Assembly: GCA_964242625.1 (NCBI GenBank)
Contig: CAXTAO010000013.1
Span: 4,415 to 68,414 of the forward strand
DNA: 64,000 bases
Source: JASLDZ01 sp964242625
Lineage (GTDB): Bacteria > Pseudomonadota > Alphaproteobacteria > Caulobacterales > Caulobacteraceae
Direction of reading: 5' to 3'
The notes beneath the pieces were generated by a model. That model was not told the origin of the DNA, did no database searches, and saw only the letters and a program-made list of their open reading frames with translations. This document shows positions 26,913 through 35,854 of this stretch, one piece after another. A program made the translations under genes and the position numbers. Position 1 is the stretch's first letter. Each line of letters starts with the position of its first letter.

Positions 26913-27483
26913 GGAGCTGGGGCTCCCCTACACCGTTCACCCGGTGAACCTCGGCGAGAACCAGCAGTTCGACCCGGCCTACCTGCAGATCAATCCCAAC
27001 AACAAGATTCCCGCCGTGGTGATCGAGGACGGGGTGGACGGTCGGCGCGTGCTGTTCGAGACGGGCGCGATCCTGCTCGCGCTGGCCGAACGCGAGGGCA
27101 GGCTCCTCGCCGCCTCGGGCCCGCGGCGCGACGAGGCGCTGAGCTGGCTCCTGTGGACCTGCTCCAGCCTGGCGCCCATGCTGGGCCAATGGAACTACTT
27201 CGCGGTGCGCGCCTCCGAGCGCACGCCCGCGGCGGTGGATCGGTTCACCGAGGAGGCCGCGCGGCTTCTGCGCGTGCTGGAGGGACGGCTGGCCGAGGCG
27301 CCGTTCCTGGCCGTCGACTACGGGATCGCCGACATCAGCGCCTACCCCTGGACGGCGGCCATCCTGCCCGCCTTCCGCCAGCACGCGCCGGAGGACGCGC
27401 TGGGCCCCACGCCCGCCATCGACCGCTGGCTGGAGGAGATCGGCGCGCGCCCGGCGGTGAAGCGCGGGCTGGCTATCCCGTGA
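26854..27483 (+). CDS. Glutathione S-transferase, YghU/YfcG-like (Nu class type)
   Basis: A 209-residue GST beginning MIEFYTWKTPNGRKISILLEE. The TPNG segment is the Nu-class glutathione site, and NPNNKIPAVV is the cis-proline strand. An all-helical C-terminal domain contains SSLAPMLGQWNYF, also typical of YghU/YfcG, which act as disulfide-bond reductases on glutathione. ATG 26854 lies within the 3' end of queG; the frame change between the two proteins is clean, so this is overlap and not a fusion. Confidence 0.9.
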   Translation: MIEFYTWKTPNGRKISILLEELGLPYTVHPVNLGENQQFDPAYLQINPNNKIPAVVIEDGVDGRRVLFETGAILLALAEREGRLLAASGPRRDEALSWLLWTCSSLAPMLGQWNYFAVRASERTPAAVDRFTEEAARLLRVLEGRLAEAPFLAVDYGIADISAYPWTAAILPAFRQHAPEDALGPTPAIDRWLEEIGARPAVKRGLAIP

Positions 27484-27487
27484 TCGG

Positions 27488-27994
27488 TCAGCCCGTGGCG
27501 GGGGCGTCCTGCTTCAAGACGCCCAGGAGCTGCATGCGGAAGACAAGCACCGCGCCGCCGGGAATGTCCGACCCAGCCCCCGCGTCGCCGTAGCCCAGCG
27601 AGGGCGGCACGTAGAGGATCCACTCGTCGCCCGGCCGCATCAGGGGCAGCGCCTCCTGCCAGGCCTTGATCAGCCCGCCGATGGGAAACACCGCCGGCTC
27701 GCCGCGCTTGAACGACGAGTCGAACACCGAACCGTCCAGCAGCGTGCCCTCGTAATTGACCTTCACCTCGTCGGCGACGGTGGGGTGCGGGCCGGTGGCG
27801 GGGCCGGAATGCACGATCTTGTACTGCAGCCCGTCGGGCAGGCTGACCACGCCGGGAGCGAGCTGGTTCTCGGCCATGAAGGTGCGGTCGCGCTCGGTCG
27901 GCCCCCGCGCGGGCTGCTGGGCGCGGCAGGCGGCGGCGGGCAGGATCAGGAGGGCGGCGGAGAGCGCCAGGGAGAGCGGGCGGAGCCGGGACAT
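27488..27994 (-). CDS. FKBP-type peptidyl-prolyl cis-trans isomerase, exported
   Basis: A 168-residue protein. The first 22 residues form a signal sequence ending LILPAAAC, a possible though not ideal lipobox. The FKBP domain covers about 50-160 with the canonical VKVNYEGTLLDGSVFDSS, FPIGGLIKAWQEALPLM and PPSLGYG segments. It assists folding of envelope proteins. It is convergent with the GST gene (stops four bases apart) and lies downstream of the threonine dehydratase gene. Confidence 0.92.
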   Translation of the reverse strand: MSRLRPLSLALSAALLILPAAACRAQQPARGPTERDRTFMAENQLAPGVVSLPDGLQYKIVHSGPATGPHPTVADEVKVNYEGTLLDGSVFDSSFKRGEPAVFPIGGLIKAWQEALPLMRPGDEWILYVPPSLGYGDAGAGSDIPGGAVLVFRMQLLGVLKQDAPATG

Positions 27995-28020
27995 GCGGGG
28001 CCTGGGCTGGAGGTGGAGGA

Positions 28021-29226
28021 TCAGTAGACGTCGCGTGGAGGGTGGCCCTGGTCGCGCAGCGCGCCCCCGATGGCGTCGGTATGCAGCGCGTCACGGGTCT
28101 CGACCACGATGTCGAACTCGGCGCCCTTGGCGGGCACGTCGAGCGCCAGCCGGTTGTGGCGCACCTCGATGATGTTGCCGCCGGCGTCGCCGATGACGTG
28201 GCTGACGGTGGCCAGGAGCCCCGGCCGGTCGTCCCCCACGATACGGAAGGTGGCTATGCGCCGCTCGCGCACCAGCTCGCGGGTGAGGACGCCCGCGAGG
28301 AGCCGCGTGTCGATGTTGCCGCCGCAGAGGATCAGCCCGCAGCGGCGGCCGCGGAAGCGCTCGGGATAGGCCAGAAGCGCGGCGAGCGCCGCGGCGCCCG
28401 CGCCCTCCGCGACCGTCTTCTCCACGTTGGCGTAGAGGGCGACCGCCTGCTCGAGGAAGCGCTCCTCCACGAGCACCACGTCATCCAGCAGCGGGCGCAC
28501 GCAGGCGTAGGTACGCTCGCCCACCGCCTTGACGGCTATGCCCTCGGCGATGGTGGCTCCGCCGATGCGGCCGTTCATGCCGCGCATGCGGGCGGTGAAG
28601 GAGGGGTACATGGCCGCCTCCACGCCCACCACCGAGATGTCGGGGTCGAGCGCCTTGGCGGCGGTCGCCACGCCCGAGATCAGCCCGCCGCCGCCGATGG
28701 GCACGGGCAGGACCTCGAGCCCGGGCGCGTCCTCCATCATCTCGAGCGCCAGCGTGCCCTGGCCGGCCATCACGTCCCAATCGTTGAACGGGTGCACGAA
28801 GACGAGCCCGCGCTCGTCGCACAGGCGTCGCGCGTGGGCGTCCGCCTCGTCGTAGGAGTCGCCGTCGAGGATCACCTCCGCGCCGAAGTCGCGGGTGTGC
28901 TCGACCTTCACCGTCGGGGTGGCGCGCGGCATGACGATGGTGACCGGCACGCCGAGCTCGGCCCCGTGATAGGCCAGCGCTTGGGCGTGGTTGCCCGCGC
29001 TGGCGGCGATCACGCCGCGCCGACGCTCCTCGGGCGTGAGCTGGAGGAGCTTGTTCAGCGCTCCGCGCTCCTTGAACGAGGCGGTGAACTGCAGGTTCTC
29101 GAACTTCACCCACACTTCGGCGCCGGTGATGGCCGAGAGCGTGCGCGAGGGGCGGCAGGGGGTGCGCTCCACCCGGCCCTTGATGCGGTCGGCCGCTGCG
29201 CGGATCTGGTCGAGGTCGAGGCTCAT
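28021..29226 (-). CDS. ilvA: Threonine ammonia-lyase with ACT domain
   Basis: A 401-residue PLP enzyme converting threonine to 2-oxobutanoate and ammonia. The PLP lysine lies in FTASFKERGALNKL (about residues 48-61), the phosphate-binding glycine loop is PIGGGGLISG, and SAGNHAQ binds the substrate. A C-terminal ACT domain (about 325-401) starts RIATFRIVGDDRPGLLATV. The short single ACT fits the TIGR01127 branch rather than the two-ACT biosynthetic E. coli IlvA. It is either the isoleucine-pathway or catabolic enzyme; the sequence alone does not decide. Confidence 0.92.
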   Translation of the reverse strand: MSLDLDQIRAAADRIKGRVERTPCRPSRTLSAITGAEVWVKFENLQFTASFKERGALNKLLQLTPEERRRGVIAASAGNHAQALAYHGAELGVPVTIVMPRATPTVKVEHTRDFGAEVILDGDSYDEADAHARRLCDERGLVFVHPFNDWDVMAGQGTLALEMMEDAPGLEVLPVPIGGGGLISGVATAAKALDPDISVVGVEAAMYPSFTARMRGMNGRIGGATIAEGIAVKAVGERTYACVRPLLDDVVLVEERFLEQAVALYANVEKTVAEGAGAAALAALLAYPERFRGRRCGLILCGGNIDTRLLAGVLTRELVRERRIATFRIVGDDRPGLLATVSHVIGDAGGNIIEVRHNRLALDVPAKGAEFDIVVETRDALHTDAIGGALRDQGHPPRDVY

Positions 29227-29288
29227 CGGCCCGCCGCCTTTACGGGGCGGAGCGGGGCCGTATCAAGGGCTGCGGTGAGCGCCCGAGC

Positions 29289-30374
29289 TCAGGCGTGGAG
29301 CCCGCGCCACTGGTCGAGCCGGCGCATCGCCTTGCCGGGCAGGCGCGACCCCGCGCCCAGCGGCAGCGCCTCGGCCACCCGCCGCAGCCGGTACTCGCCG
29401 CCGCGCATGGCGGTCGCCGCCGAGGGCCGGCCTATGTAGCCGTGCGACACCCGCCGCGTGGTCGAGCCCAGCGAGAGCTTGAAGCGGTAGTCGCCGGGCC
29501 CGAGGTCCATCTCTCGGTAGCCGTGCGCCGGGGCCCAGCGGAGGATGTCGTCGAACAGGAGCACGCCGGGCGAGTACTTGGAGAACTCCGGGTCGTGGCT
29601 GATGAACCAGGCGTGCACCACGCCGCGGCCCAGCACGGACAGGTTGGCGGCGAGGAGCCGCCCGTCGACGTGCAGGGTGAAGAGCGCGGCGCGGAAGCCT
29701 TCCTCCGGCTGGGCCCAGGCGTCCTGCAGCACGCGCAGGGTCCAGCCCGCGTCGAAGATGTCGGCTTGGCGGGTCTCGCGCAGCTGGTTGCGCTTGAAGG
29801 CGATCAGGCTGTCGAAGCTCTCCTGGCAGGGCGAGAGCGCGGTGAAGACCACCGCCCCGTGCTCGCGCTCCAGCTTGCGGCGCTTCTTGGCGGCGTCCTT
29901 GAGGATGTCCGACCCCGCCTCGCGGCGGCCCCGCGCGTAGGCGTCGTAGCCGTCGGACAGGTCGGCGATCAGCGATTCGGAGTGGGCGTGCAGGCTCGGC
30001 TGGAAGTGCGGGCGCTGCAAGAAGTTGAAGAGGTCGAGCCGCTGCACGCCGAAGGCCTTGAGCAGGCGCTCGGGCTCGACCGTCACGTCCGCCCCCGCCA
30101 CCAGCGCCTGGTAGTCGGTCATGGGCGCGCCCATGGGGAGCGCGGTAAAGCGGCCGACGCGCGCGGGGAGGAAGCCCGCCGCCTCGCCGTCGGCGCGGCG
30201 CAGCACCGCCACCCGGCCGCGCTCGGAGTCGGGACCGCCCGCGCGGGCGAGGGCGCGCGGCCACTGGGGCGAGAGGAAGGGATTGCCGAATTCGAGCCGC
30301 GCGTCCTGCAGCCGCGTCCAGGCGGCCACGTCCTCAGGCGCAAGCTCCAGCGGGCGCACGATCTCGATCTGCAT
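29289..30374 (-). CDS. GNAT-fold acyltransferase of the FemAB/CelD-like (Acetyltransf_6) group
   Basis: A 361-residue soluble protein. The family's strongest feature is near the C-terminus, REMDLGPGDYRFKLSLGS, the motif in which the GNAT fold receives its acyl donor. Upstream, FSKYSPGVLLFDDILRWA and WFISHDPEF are usual in this group. Members are involved in polysaccharide or cell-wall modification, but many are uncharacterised, and the substrate here is unknown. ATG 30374 is preferred to the GTG at 30383. Confidence 0.8.
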   Translation of the reverse strand: MQIEIVRPLELAPEDVAAWTRLQDARLEFGNPFLSPQWPRALARAGGPDSERGRVAVLRRADGEAAGFLPARVGRFTALPMGAPMTDYQALVAGADVTVEPERLLKAFGVQRLDLFNFLQRPHFQPSLHAHSESLIADLSDGYDAYARGRREAGSDILKDAAKKRRKLEREHGAVVFTALSPCQESFDSLIAFKRNQLRETRQADIFDAGWTLRVLQDAWAQPEEGFRAALFTLHVDGRLLAANLSVLGRGVVHAWFISHDPEFSKYSPGVLLFDDILRWAPAHGYREMDLGPGDYRFKLSLGSTTRRVSHGYIGRPSAATAMRGGEYRLRRVAEALPLGAGSRLPGKAMRRLDQWRGLHA

Positions 30375-30422
30375 GGCGCGCACGCTAGCGCCCGCGCGTG
30401 GGCGCTCGGTTAAGCGACAGGG

Positions 30423-31865
30423 CTAACGGCGCGTGACCACTCGGTGCAGCCGCCGGGGCGCCGTGGCCAGCGGCGCGCGGGCGGCGGGCGCGTCGGCGAC
30501 CGTCGCGTGGAGGTCGAAGGCGTCGGTGCGCTCCACCCGGGCCAGGGCGAAGTCGCCGGGCTGGAGGTGCGCCGCCCCGCGCAGGTGCACCACGCCGTCG
30601 ACCTCCGGCGCGTCGCCGGCGGTGCGGGCGCGGGCGAGACCCCCGGGCGCTGTCGCGTCGACCAGCACGCGCACGGTGCGGCCGAGGTGGCGGCGCAGCC
30701 GCTCGCGCGAGATGCGCGCGGCGTGAAGGAGCACGCGCTCGCGCCGCGCCTGCTTCTCGTCCTCCGGCAGGTGGCCCGGCAGGTCTCGCGCGGGGGCGCC
30801 CGCGACGTTCTCGTAGGCGAACACTCCCACACGATCGAGTTTCGCCTCAGACAGCCAGCCCAGCAGGTGCTCGACGTCGGCCTCGGTCTCGCCGGGGAAG
30901 CCCACCACGAAGGTGGAGCGGATGGCGAGTTCGGGCCGCTCGTCGCGCCAGCGCGCGATGCGCTCCAGCACGCGCTCGCTCCCGCCCGGCCGCTTCATCG
31001 CCTTCAGGACGGGCGGCGAGCTGTGCTGGAAGGGGATGTCGAGATAGGGCGCGAGCCCGCCGGCCGAGCCGTCGCCCATCAGCCCAATCACTCCGTCCAC
31101 GTGCGGATAGGGGTAGACGTAGTGCAGACGCACCCAGGCGCCGTAGGGCTGGGCCAGGCGCCCCAGCTCGCGCGCGAGGTCGCTCATGTGGGCGCGCACG
31201 GGGCGGCCCTCCCACACGCTGTCGGCGTAGCGCAGGTCGAGGCCGTAGGCCGAGGTGTCCTGGCTCACCACCAGGAGCTCCTTCACCCCCGCGTCCAGGA
31301 GCGCGCGCGCCTCGGCCAGCACCTCGGCGGCGGGGCGGCTCGCGAGATCGCCGCGGAGCTTGGGGATGATGCAGAAGCTGCAGCGGTGGTCGCAGCCCTC
31401 GCTGATCTTGAGATAGGCGTAGTGCTTCGGGGTGAGCCGCAGCCCCTCGGCCGGCGTCGGGACCAGCTCGGCGAAGGGCTGGGGCGCGTGACGGCGTACC
31501 GCCTCGGCCACTGCGTCGTAGGCGTGGGCGCCCGTCACCGCGGCCACCTCGGGCGTGTGTGACCGGATCAGCGCCTCCTCGGCGCCCAGGCAGCCGGTGA
31601 CGATCACGGGCTTGCCCGACGCCTGCGCCTCCGCGATCGCGTGGAGGCTCTCGGCCCGGGCGGAGTCCAGAAAGGCGCAGGTGTTGACCACCACCGCGTC
31701 CGCCCCGGCGTAGTCGGGGGAGGTGTCGTAGCCCTCGCCCTTCAGCCGGGTCAGGATGCGCTCGCTGTCGACCAGCGCCTTGGGGCAGCCGAGGCTCACC
31801 ATGCCCACGCGCCGGCGGGCGGGCAGGGGCGCGACGGGTGCGGCGAGGGTCGGGTCGGCGCTCAT
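30423..31865 (-). CDS. rimO: Ribosomal protein S12 methylthiotransferase RimO
   Basis: A 480-residue radical-SAM enzyme that methylthiolates an aspartate of S12. The N-terminal domain holds three cysteines for one cluster (SLGCPKALVDSE, NTCAFLDSA, VTGCLGAEE). The radical-SAM core has CDHRCSFCIIP. A C-terminal TRAM domain follows. The SLGCPKxxVDSE wording is specific for RimO rather than MiaB. A predicted promoter lies so close to ATG 31865 that the mRNA would have almost no leader (see 31875-31903). Confidence 0.95.
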   Translation of the reverse strand: MSADPTLAAPVAPLPARRRVGMVSLGCPKALVDSERILTRLKGEGYDTSPDYAGADAVVVNTCAFLDSARAESLHAIAEAQASGKPVIVTGCLGAEEALIRSHTPEVAAVTGAHAYDAVAEAVRRHAPQPFAELVPTPAEGLRLTPKHYAYLKISEGCDHRCSFCIIPKLRGDLASRPAAEVLAEARALLDAGVKELLVVSQDTSAYGLDLRYADSVWEGRPVRAHMSDLARELGRLAQPYGAWVRLHYVYPYPHVDGVIGLMGDGSAGGLAPYLDIPFQHSSPPVLKAMKRPGGSERVLERIARWRDERPELAIRSTFVVGFPGETEADVEHLLGWLSEAKLDRVGVFAYENVAGAPARDLPGHLPEDEKQARRERVLLHAARISRERLRRHLGRTVRVLVDATAPGGLARARTAGDAPEVDGVVHLRGAAHLQPGDFALARVERTDAFDLHATVADAPAARAPLATAPRRLHRVVTRR

Positions 31866-31874
31866 GGAGTGCGC

Positions 31875-31903
31875 GATATAGTCGAACGCGCCCCCCGCGT
31901 CAG
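31875..31903 (-). promoter_or_regulatory. Predicted sigma-70 promoter of rimO, near-leaderless
   Basis: On the minus strand CTGACG (31903-31898) and TATATC (31880-31875) are 17 bases apart. Transcription would begin about three bases before the ATG at 31865, and no Shine-Dalgarno sequence is needed or visible. Confidence 0.55.
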
Positions 31904-32073
31904 CGCGACGCGTCGGCGCCGCGCGCTGCGGCCGCGAAAAGCTGAGCCGTGACAGCGCTGTCCGGGTGGTGCGGTGCGGCATGGCGCCCTATTGAGCGCG
32001 TCCACCTTCCTGGCGCGGCCCCCCGGCGCGAGCCGGCGGCGGGCCCTGCGCCCAACGCCCGAGGCCGTCGCCC

Positions 32074-33096
32074 ATGGACCTGTCGTCGCTCCACGAGATC
32101 GCCCTGCGCATGGTGGCCCCCGGCAAGGGCATCCTCGCCGCCGACGAGTCGACCGGCACCATCCAGAAGCGCTTCGACGCGGTGGGGGTGGAGAACACCG
32201 AGGTGAACCGGCGCGACTACCGCGACCTTCTGTTCCGCTCGGCCGAGGGCATGCGCCACATCTCGGGCGTGATCCTCTTCGACGAGACGCTGAAGCAGTC
32301 GGCCGCCGATGGCGCGCCGCTCGTCAAGCTGATCGAGGACGCGGGCGCGATCCCCGGCATCAAGGTCGACGAGGGGGCCCACCCCCTGCCCGGCTTCCCC
32401 GGCGAGCAGGTGACCTACGGGCTAGACGGTCTCGCCGAGCGTCTGCGCGACTACCGCGCCCGCGGCGCGCGCTTCGCCAAGTGGCGCGCGGTGATCGACA
32501 TCGCGGCCGGCGCGCCCAGCTACGGCGCGCTTCTCGCCAACGCCCAGGCGCTCGCCCGCTATGCGGCGCTCTGCCAGGAGGCCGACATCACGCCCATCGT
32601 CGAACCCGAGGTCCTGATGGACGGCGACCACACCATCGACCGCTGCGACGAGGTCACCCGGCTCACCCTGCAGATCGTGTTCGAACAGCTCTACTTCATG
32701 CGCGTGCCGCTGGAGGGCATGATCCTGAAGCCCAACATGGTGGTGCCGGGGCTGGGCGGGACGCAGCGCGTGTCGCCGGAGGAGGTGGCGCGCCGCACCG
32801 TCGCCGCCCTCAAGGCCCACGTGCCCGCCGCCGTGCCGGGGATCGCCTTCCTCTCGGGCGGGCAGTCCGACGAGGAGGCCACGGCCAACCTCGACGCCAT
32901 GCACAAGCTCGGCGAAAGCCTGCCGTGGCCCCTCACCTTCTCCTACGGCCGCGCCCTGCAGCACGCCGCGCAAAAGGCGTGGAGCGGCAAGCGCGAGAAC
33001 GTGGAGGCGGCGCAGAAGGCCTTCGCCCACCGCGCCCATATGAACGGCCTCGCCGCCGAGGGCCGCTGGGACGCGGGAATAGAGCGCGCCGCCTAA
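32074..33096 (+). CDS. Class I fructose-1,6-bisphosphate aldolase
   Basis: A 340-residue Schiff-base aldolase of the eukaryote-like class I family. It begins HEIALRMVAPGKGILAADES, the hallmark N-terminal segment. The Schiff-base lysine is in GMILKPNMVVPG, and FLSGGQSDEEAT binds phosphate. It cleaves fructose bisphosphate to triose phosphates, the step before gap and pgk, which lie about 20 kb away. It starts at ATG 32074 after a GC-rich leader with no clear promoter. Confidence 0.95.
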   Translation: MDLSSLHEIALRMVAPGKGILAADESTGTIQKRFDAVGVENTEVNRRDYRDLLFRSAEGMRHISGVILFDETLKQSAADGAPLVKLIEDAGAIPGIKVDEGAHPLPGFPGEQVTYGLDGLAERLRDYRARGARFAKWRAVIDIAAGAPSYGALLANAQALARYAALCQEADITPIVEPEVLMDGDHTIDRCDEVTRLTLQIVFEQLYFMRVPLEGMILKPNMVVPGLGGTQRVSPEEVARRTVAALKAHVPAAVPGIAFLSGGQSDEEATANLDAMHKLGESLPWPLTFSYGRALQHAAQKAWSGKRENVEAAQKAFAHRAHMNGLAAEGRWDAGIERAA

Positions 33097-33121
33097 CGCC
33101 GCATGGCAAATCGGCGGCGGG

Positions 33122-33322
33122 TCAGAGCCCGTCGCCGTCCTCGTTCTCATGGATGGCGGGGTCGCCCTCGACCTCCTCGGGCGCGCGACCGCTGTCGTCG
33201 GTGCGACCCGCCTCGCCCGCGCCTTGCGGCAGGCTCTCGGCCGTGCGGCCGGAAGGCGCGGCGGCCCCGGAAGGATCCGCCGTGGGCGGCGCGTCGACGG
33301 GCGGGTCGGAGGTCGCGGGCAT
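33122..33322 (-). CDS. Small acidic disordered hypothetical protein
   Basis: A 66-residue protein beginning MPATSDPPVDAPP, rich in Ala, Pro, Gly, Asp and Glu, and ending EGDPAIHENEDGDGL. It is likely disordered and cytoplasmic. It is convergent with the aldolase gene and divergent from the UbiH-like gene, with 61 bases between their starts. The acidic DPAxHENEDGDGL tail looks like a conserved short motif, but I cannot name a family. The longer reading to 33940 on this strand is a shadow of the UbiH-like gene. Confidence 0.45.
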   Translation of the reverse strand: MPATSDPPVDAPPTADPSGAAAPSGRTAESLPQGAGEAGRTDDSGRAPEEVEGDPAIHENEDGDGL

Positions 33323-33383
33323 GTCGGCCCAACGGCGCGGGCGCCGCGCCGTTCCCCTTGCCGCCGCCGGACCTCCGCCGCAC

Positions 33384-34628
33384 ATGGACCGCATGAGCGA
33401 GCCCCTCCGCGCCGACGTGGCCATCGCCGGCGGCGGGCCGGTAGGGGCGACGCTGGCGCTGGCGCTGGCGCAGGCGGGGCTGGAGGTCGTGCTCGTCGAC
33501 GCGCGGAAGCCGGGCGCGGCCGACGGCGGCCGCGCGCTCTTCGTCGCCGCCGCGCCGCACCGCATGTGGGGAGCGCTGGGGCTCGGCCCCGCGCTGGACG
33601 CCCACGCCCAGCCCGTCGCGTCCATGGCGGTGGAGATGGGGCCGCGCCTGGGCGCCTCAGCCTTCCCGCGAGTGGACGCCTTGCTGGCGATCGGCGGCGA
33701 GGACGCGGGCGACCTCGGCGGCCCCCTCGGCTGGCTCGTGGAGGAGGGCCCGGTGCAGGCGGCCTTGGCGGAGGCGCTCGCCGCGGCCGGCGTGCGCGTG
33801 CTCGCCCCGGCGCGGGTCGAGGACGTGGCCGTCGACGCCGCGACGGTCCGGGTGGTGCTGGACGATGGGCGCACGCTCCTGGCCCCGCTCGTGGTGGGCG
33901 CCGAGGGGCGGCGCTCGCGCGTGCGCGAGGCGGCCGGCATCGGCGTCTCGAACCGCGGCTACGGCCAGACCGCCGTCACCGCGACCTTCGCGCTCGAGCG
34001 AGGGCACGAGGGAATCGCGCGCCAGGTGTTCGCCCCCGGCGGCCCGCTCGCCCTGCTGCCGCTGGTGGGCGACCGCGCCAGCCTGGTGTGGAGCGCGCCG
34101 GACAGGGAGGCGCAGGCGCTCCTTGCGCTCGCGCCGGAGGTCTTTACCGCGCTCGTGGGCCGGCGGTTCGGCGAGGCGGCGGGCGCGCTGCGGCTCCTCG
34201 GCGAGCGTCGGAGTTTTTCGCTCTCCTTGCAGCTGGCCGATGCGCTGGTCGGGCCGCGCATCGCGCTCACCGGCGACGCCGCCCACGCCGTGCATCCCAT
34301 CGCAGGCCAGGGGCTGAATCTCGGCCTGAAGGACGCCGCCGCCCTGGCCGAGGTCGTGATCGACGCGCGGCGCCTGGGCGAGGACTGGGGCGCCGCGGCG
34401 GTGTTGGAGCGCTACGCCCGCTGGCGGCGGTTCGACCGGGCCGCGCTGGCGGCGGCGACCGACGGCTTCGCCCGCGGCTTCTCGGCCCCCGGCGGCCCCC
34501 TGCGCGCGCTGGGCGGTGTGGCGCTCGCCGCGGCGAACGCGGCCGGACCCGCGCGGCGGCTCTTCGCGCGGGAGGCGGCGGGCGCGCTCGGCGACACGCC
34601 GCGACTCCTTCGCGGCGAGCCCGCCTGA
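33384..34628 (+). CDS. UbiH/UbiF/COQ6-family FAD-dependent hydroxylase
   Basis: A 414-residue flavoprotein monooxygenase. The N-terminal dinucleotide fold is VAIAGGGPVGATLALALAQAG; the middle has the VVGAEGRRSRVRE segment, and GDAAHAVHPIAGQGLNLGLKD is the FAD-ribityl motif in the exact UbiH-family form. Family members hydroxylate the ubiquinone ring. It lies 41 bases upstream of crtY and may be cotranscribed with the carotenoid genes, so a ubiquinone role is the default and a carotenoid role is a weaker inference. Confidence 0.88.
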   Translation: MDRMSEPLRADVAIAGGGPVGATLALALAQAGLEVVLVDARKPGAADGGRALFVAAAPHRMWGALGLGPALDAHAQPVASMAVEMGPRLGASAFPRVDALLAIGGEDAGDLGGPLGWLVEEGPVQAALAEALAAAGVRVLAPARVEDVAVDAATVRVVLDDGRTLLAPLVVGAEGRRSRVREAAGIGVSNRGYGQTAVTATFALERGHEGIARQVFAPGGPLALLPLVGDRASLVWSAPDREAQALLALAPEVFTALVGRRFGEAAGALRLLGERRSFSLSLQLADALVGPRIALTGDAAHAVHPIAGQGLNLGLKDAAALAEVVIDARRLGEDWGAAAVLERYARWRRFDRAALAAATDGFARGFSAPGGPLRALGGVALAAANAAGPARRLFAREAAGALGDTPRLLRGEPA

Positions 34629-34669
34629 GGCGCGTGCGCCATCGGCCCGAAGCGTCTACAGTCCCCGCC

Positions 34670-35854
34670 GTGCCCGCCCCCGCGTTCGACGCCGACCTGA
34701 TCCTCGCCGGCGGCGGCCTGTCGGCGGGAGTGCTCGCCCTCCGGCTGAAGGAGACGCGGCCCGACCTGCGGGTCGTGATCGTCGAGCGCGGGCCGACCGT
34801 GGGCGCCGGGCACACCTGGAGCGCGTTCGAGAGCGACTTCGACGCCGCCGACCTGCCGCTCGCCCAGGAACTCGCCGCCCACCGCTGGCCCGCCTACGCC
34901 GTGCGCTTCCCCGAGCACGCGCGCCGCCTCGCCTCGCCCTATCTGAGCGTGCCCGACCACCGGCTGCATGCGGCGGTGACCGCCGCGCTCGGCTCAAGCG
35001 TCATGACGGGCTGCGAGGTCGCCGAGCTCGCGGCGGACGGCGTGCGGCTGGCGGACGGGCGCCGCCTCAGCGCGCCCGCGGTGATGGACGCGCGCGGCCC
35101 CGCCGACGCGGGCGGGCTCGTGCTCGGCTTCCAGAAGTTCGCGGGGCTTGAGGTGGAGTGCGCCGAGCCGCACGGCCTCGTCGATCCCGTCATCATGGAC
35201 GCGACCGTGCCCCAGCGTGACGGCTACCGCTTCGTCTACCTCCTGCCGTTCTCGCCCACCCGCGTGCTCATCGAGGACACACGCTACGCCGACGGCCCGG
35301 CGCTCGACGCCGCCGACCTCTTGGAGGAGGCGCGCGCCTACGCCCGCGACCGCGGCTGGACGATCGCTCGGGAGGTGCGGGAGGAACACGGCGTGCTCCC
35401 CGTGGCGCTGGCGGGCGACATCGCCGCTTTCTGGGACCGGGCGGAGCGCGAGAGCCCCGTGGGCCGCCTCGGCCTTCGCGCGGCGCTGTTCCACCCCACC
35501 ACCGGGTACAGCCTGCCCGACGCCATGCGCGCTGCGCGGCGGCTCGCCGAGTTGCCGCAGATCACCACCGCCTCGACCGCCGCCTGCGTGCGCGCGCTCT
35601 CCACGGAGCTGTGGGAGGCGCGGGGCTTCTACCGCCTCCTCGACCGCATGCTGTTCCACGCCGCGCGGGGGCCCGAGCGCTACCGCGTGCTGCAGCGCTT
35701 CTATCGCCTGCCCGAACCCCTGATCCGACGCTTCTACGCCGCCCGCTGCACCCGCGCCGACAAGCTGCGGGTGCTGACCGGCCGCCCGCCCGTGCCGATC
35801 GGGCGCGCGCTGGGCTGCCTGTCGGAATCCGCACTCCTGCCCGAGGCCGCATGA
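34670..35854 (+). CDS. crtY: Lycopene beta-cyclase
   Basis: A 394-residue CrtY-type cyclase that closes both ends of lycopene to give beta-carotene. Family marks are the N-terminal LILAGGGLSAGVLALRL fold, AGHTWSAFESDF, the GFQKFAGLEVE segment, and the E-D-T motif VLIEDTRYAD with the flavin-site Glu. The C-terminal part has FYRLLDRMLFHAA. It starts at GTG 34670 and overlaps crtI by ATGA. Gene order crtY-crtI-crtB is that of many alphaproteobacteria. Confidence 0.95.
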   Translation: MPAPAFDADLILAGGGLSAGVLALRLKETRPDLRVVIVERGPTVGAGHTWSAFESDFDAADLPLAQELAAHRWPAYAVRFPEHARRLASPYLSVPDHRLHAAVTAALGSSVMTGCEVAELAADGVRLADGRRLSAPAVMDARGPADAGGLVLGFQKFAGLEVECAEPHGLVDPVIMDATVPQRDGYRFVYLLPFSPTRVLIEDTRYADGPALDAADLLEEARAYARDRGWTIAREVREEHGVLPVALAGDIAAFWDRAERESPVGRLGLRAALFHPTTGYSLPDAMRAARRLAELPQITTASTAACVRALSTELWEARGFYRLLDRMLFHAARGPERYRVLQRFYRLPEPLIRRFYAARCTRADKLRVLTGRPPVPIGRALGCLSESALLPEAA

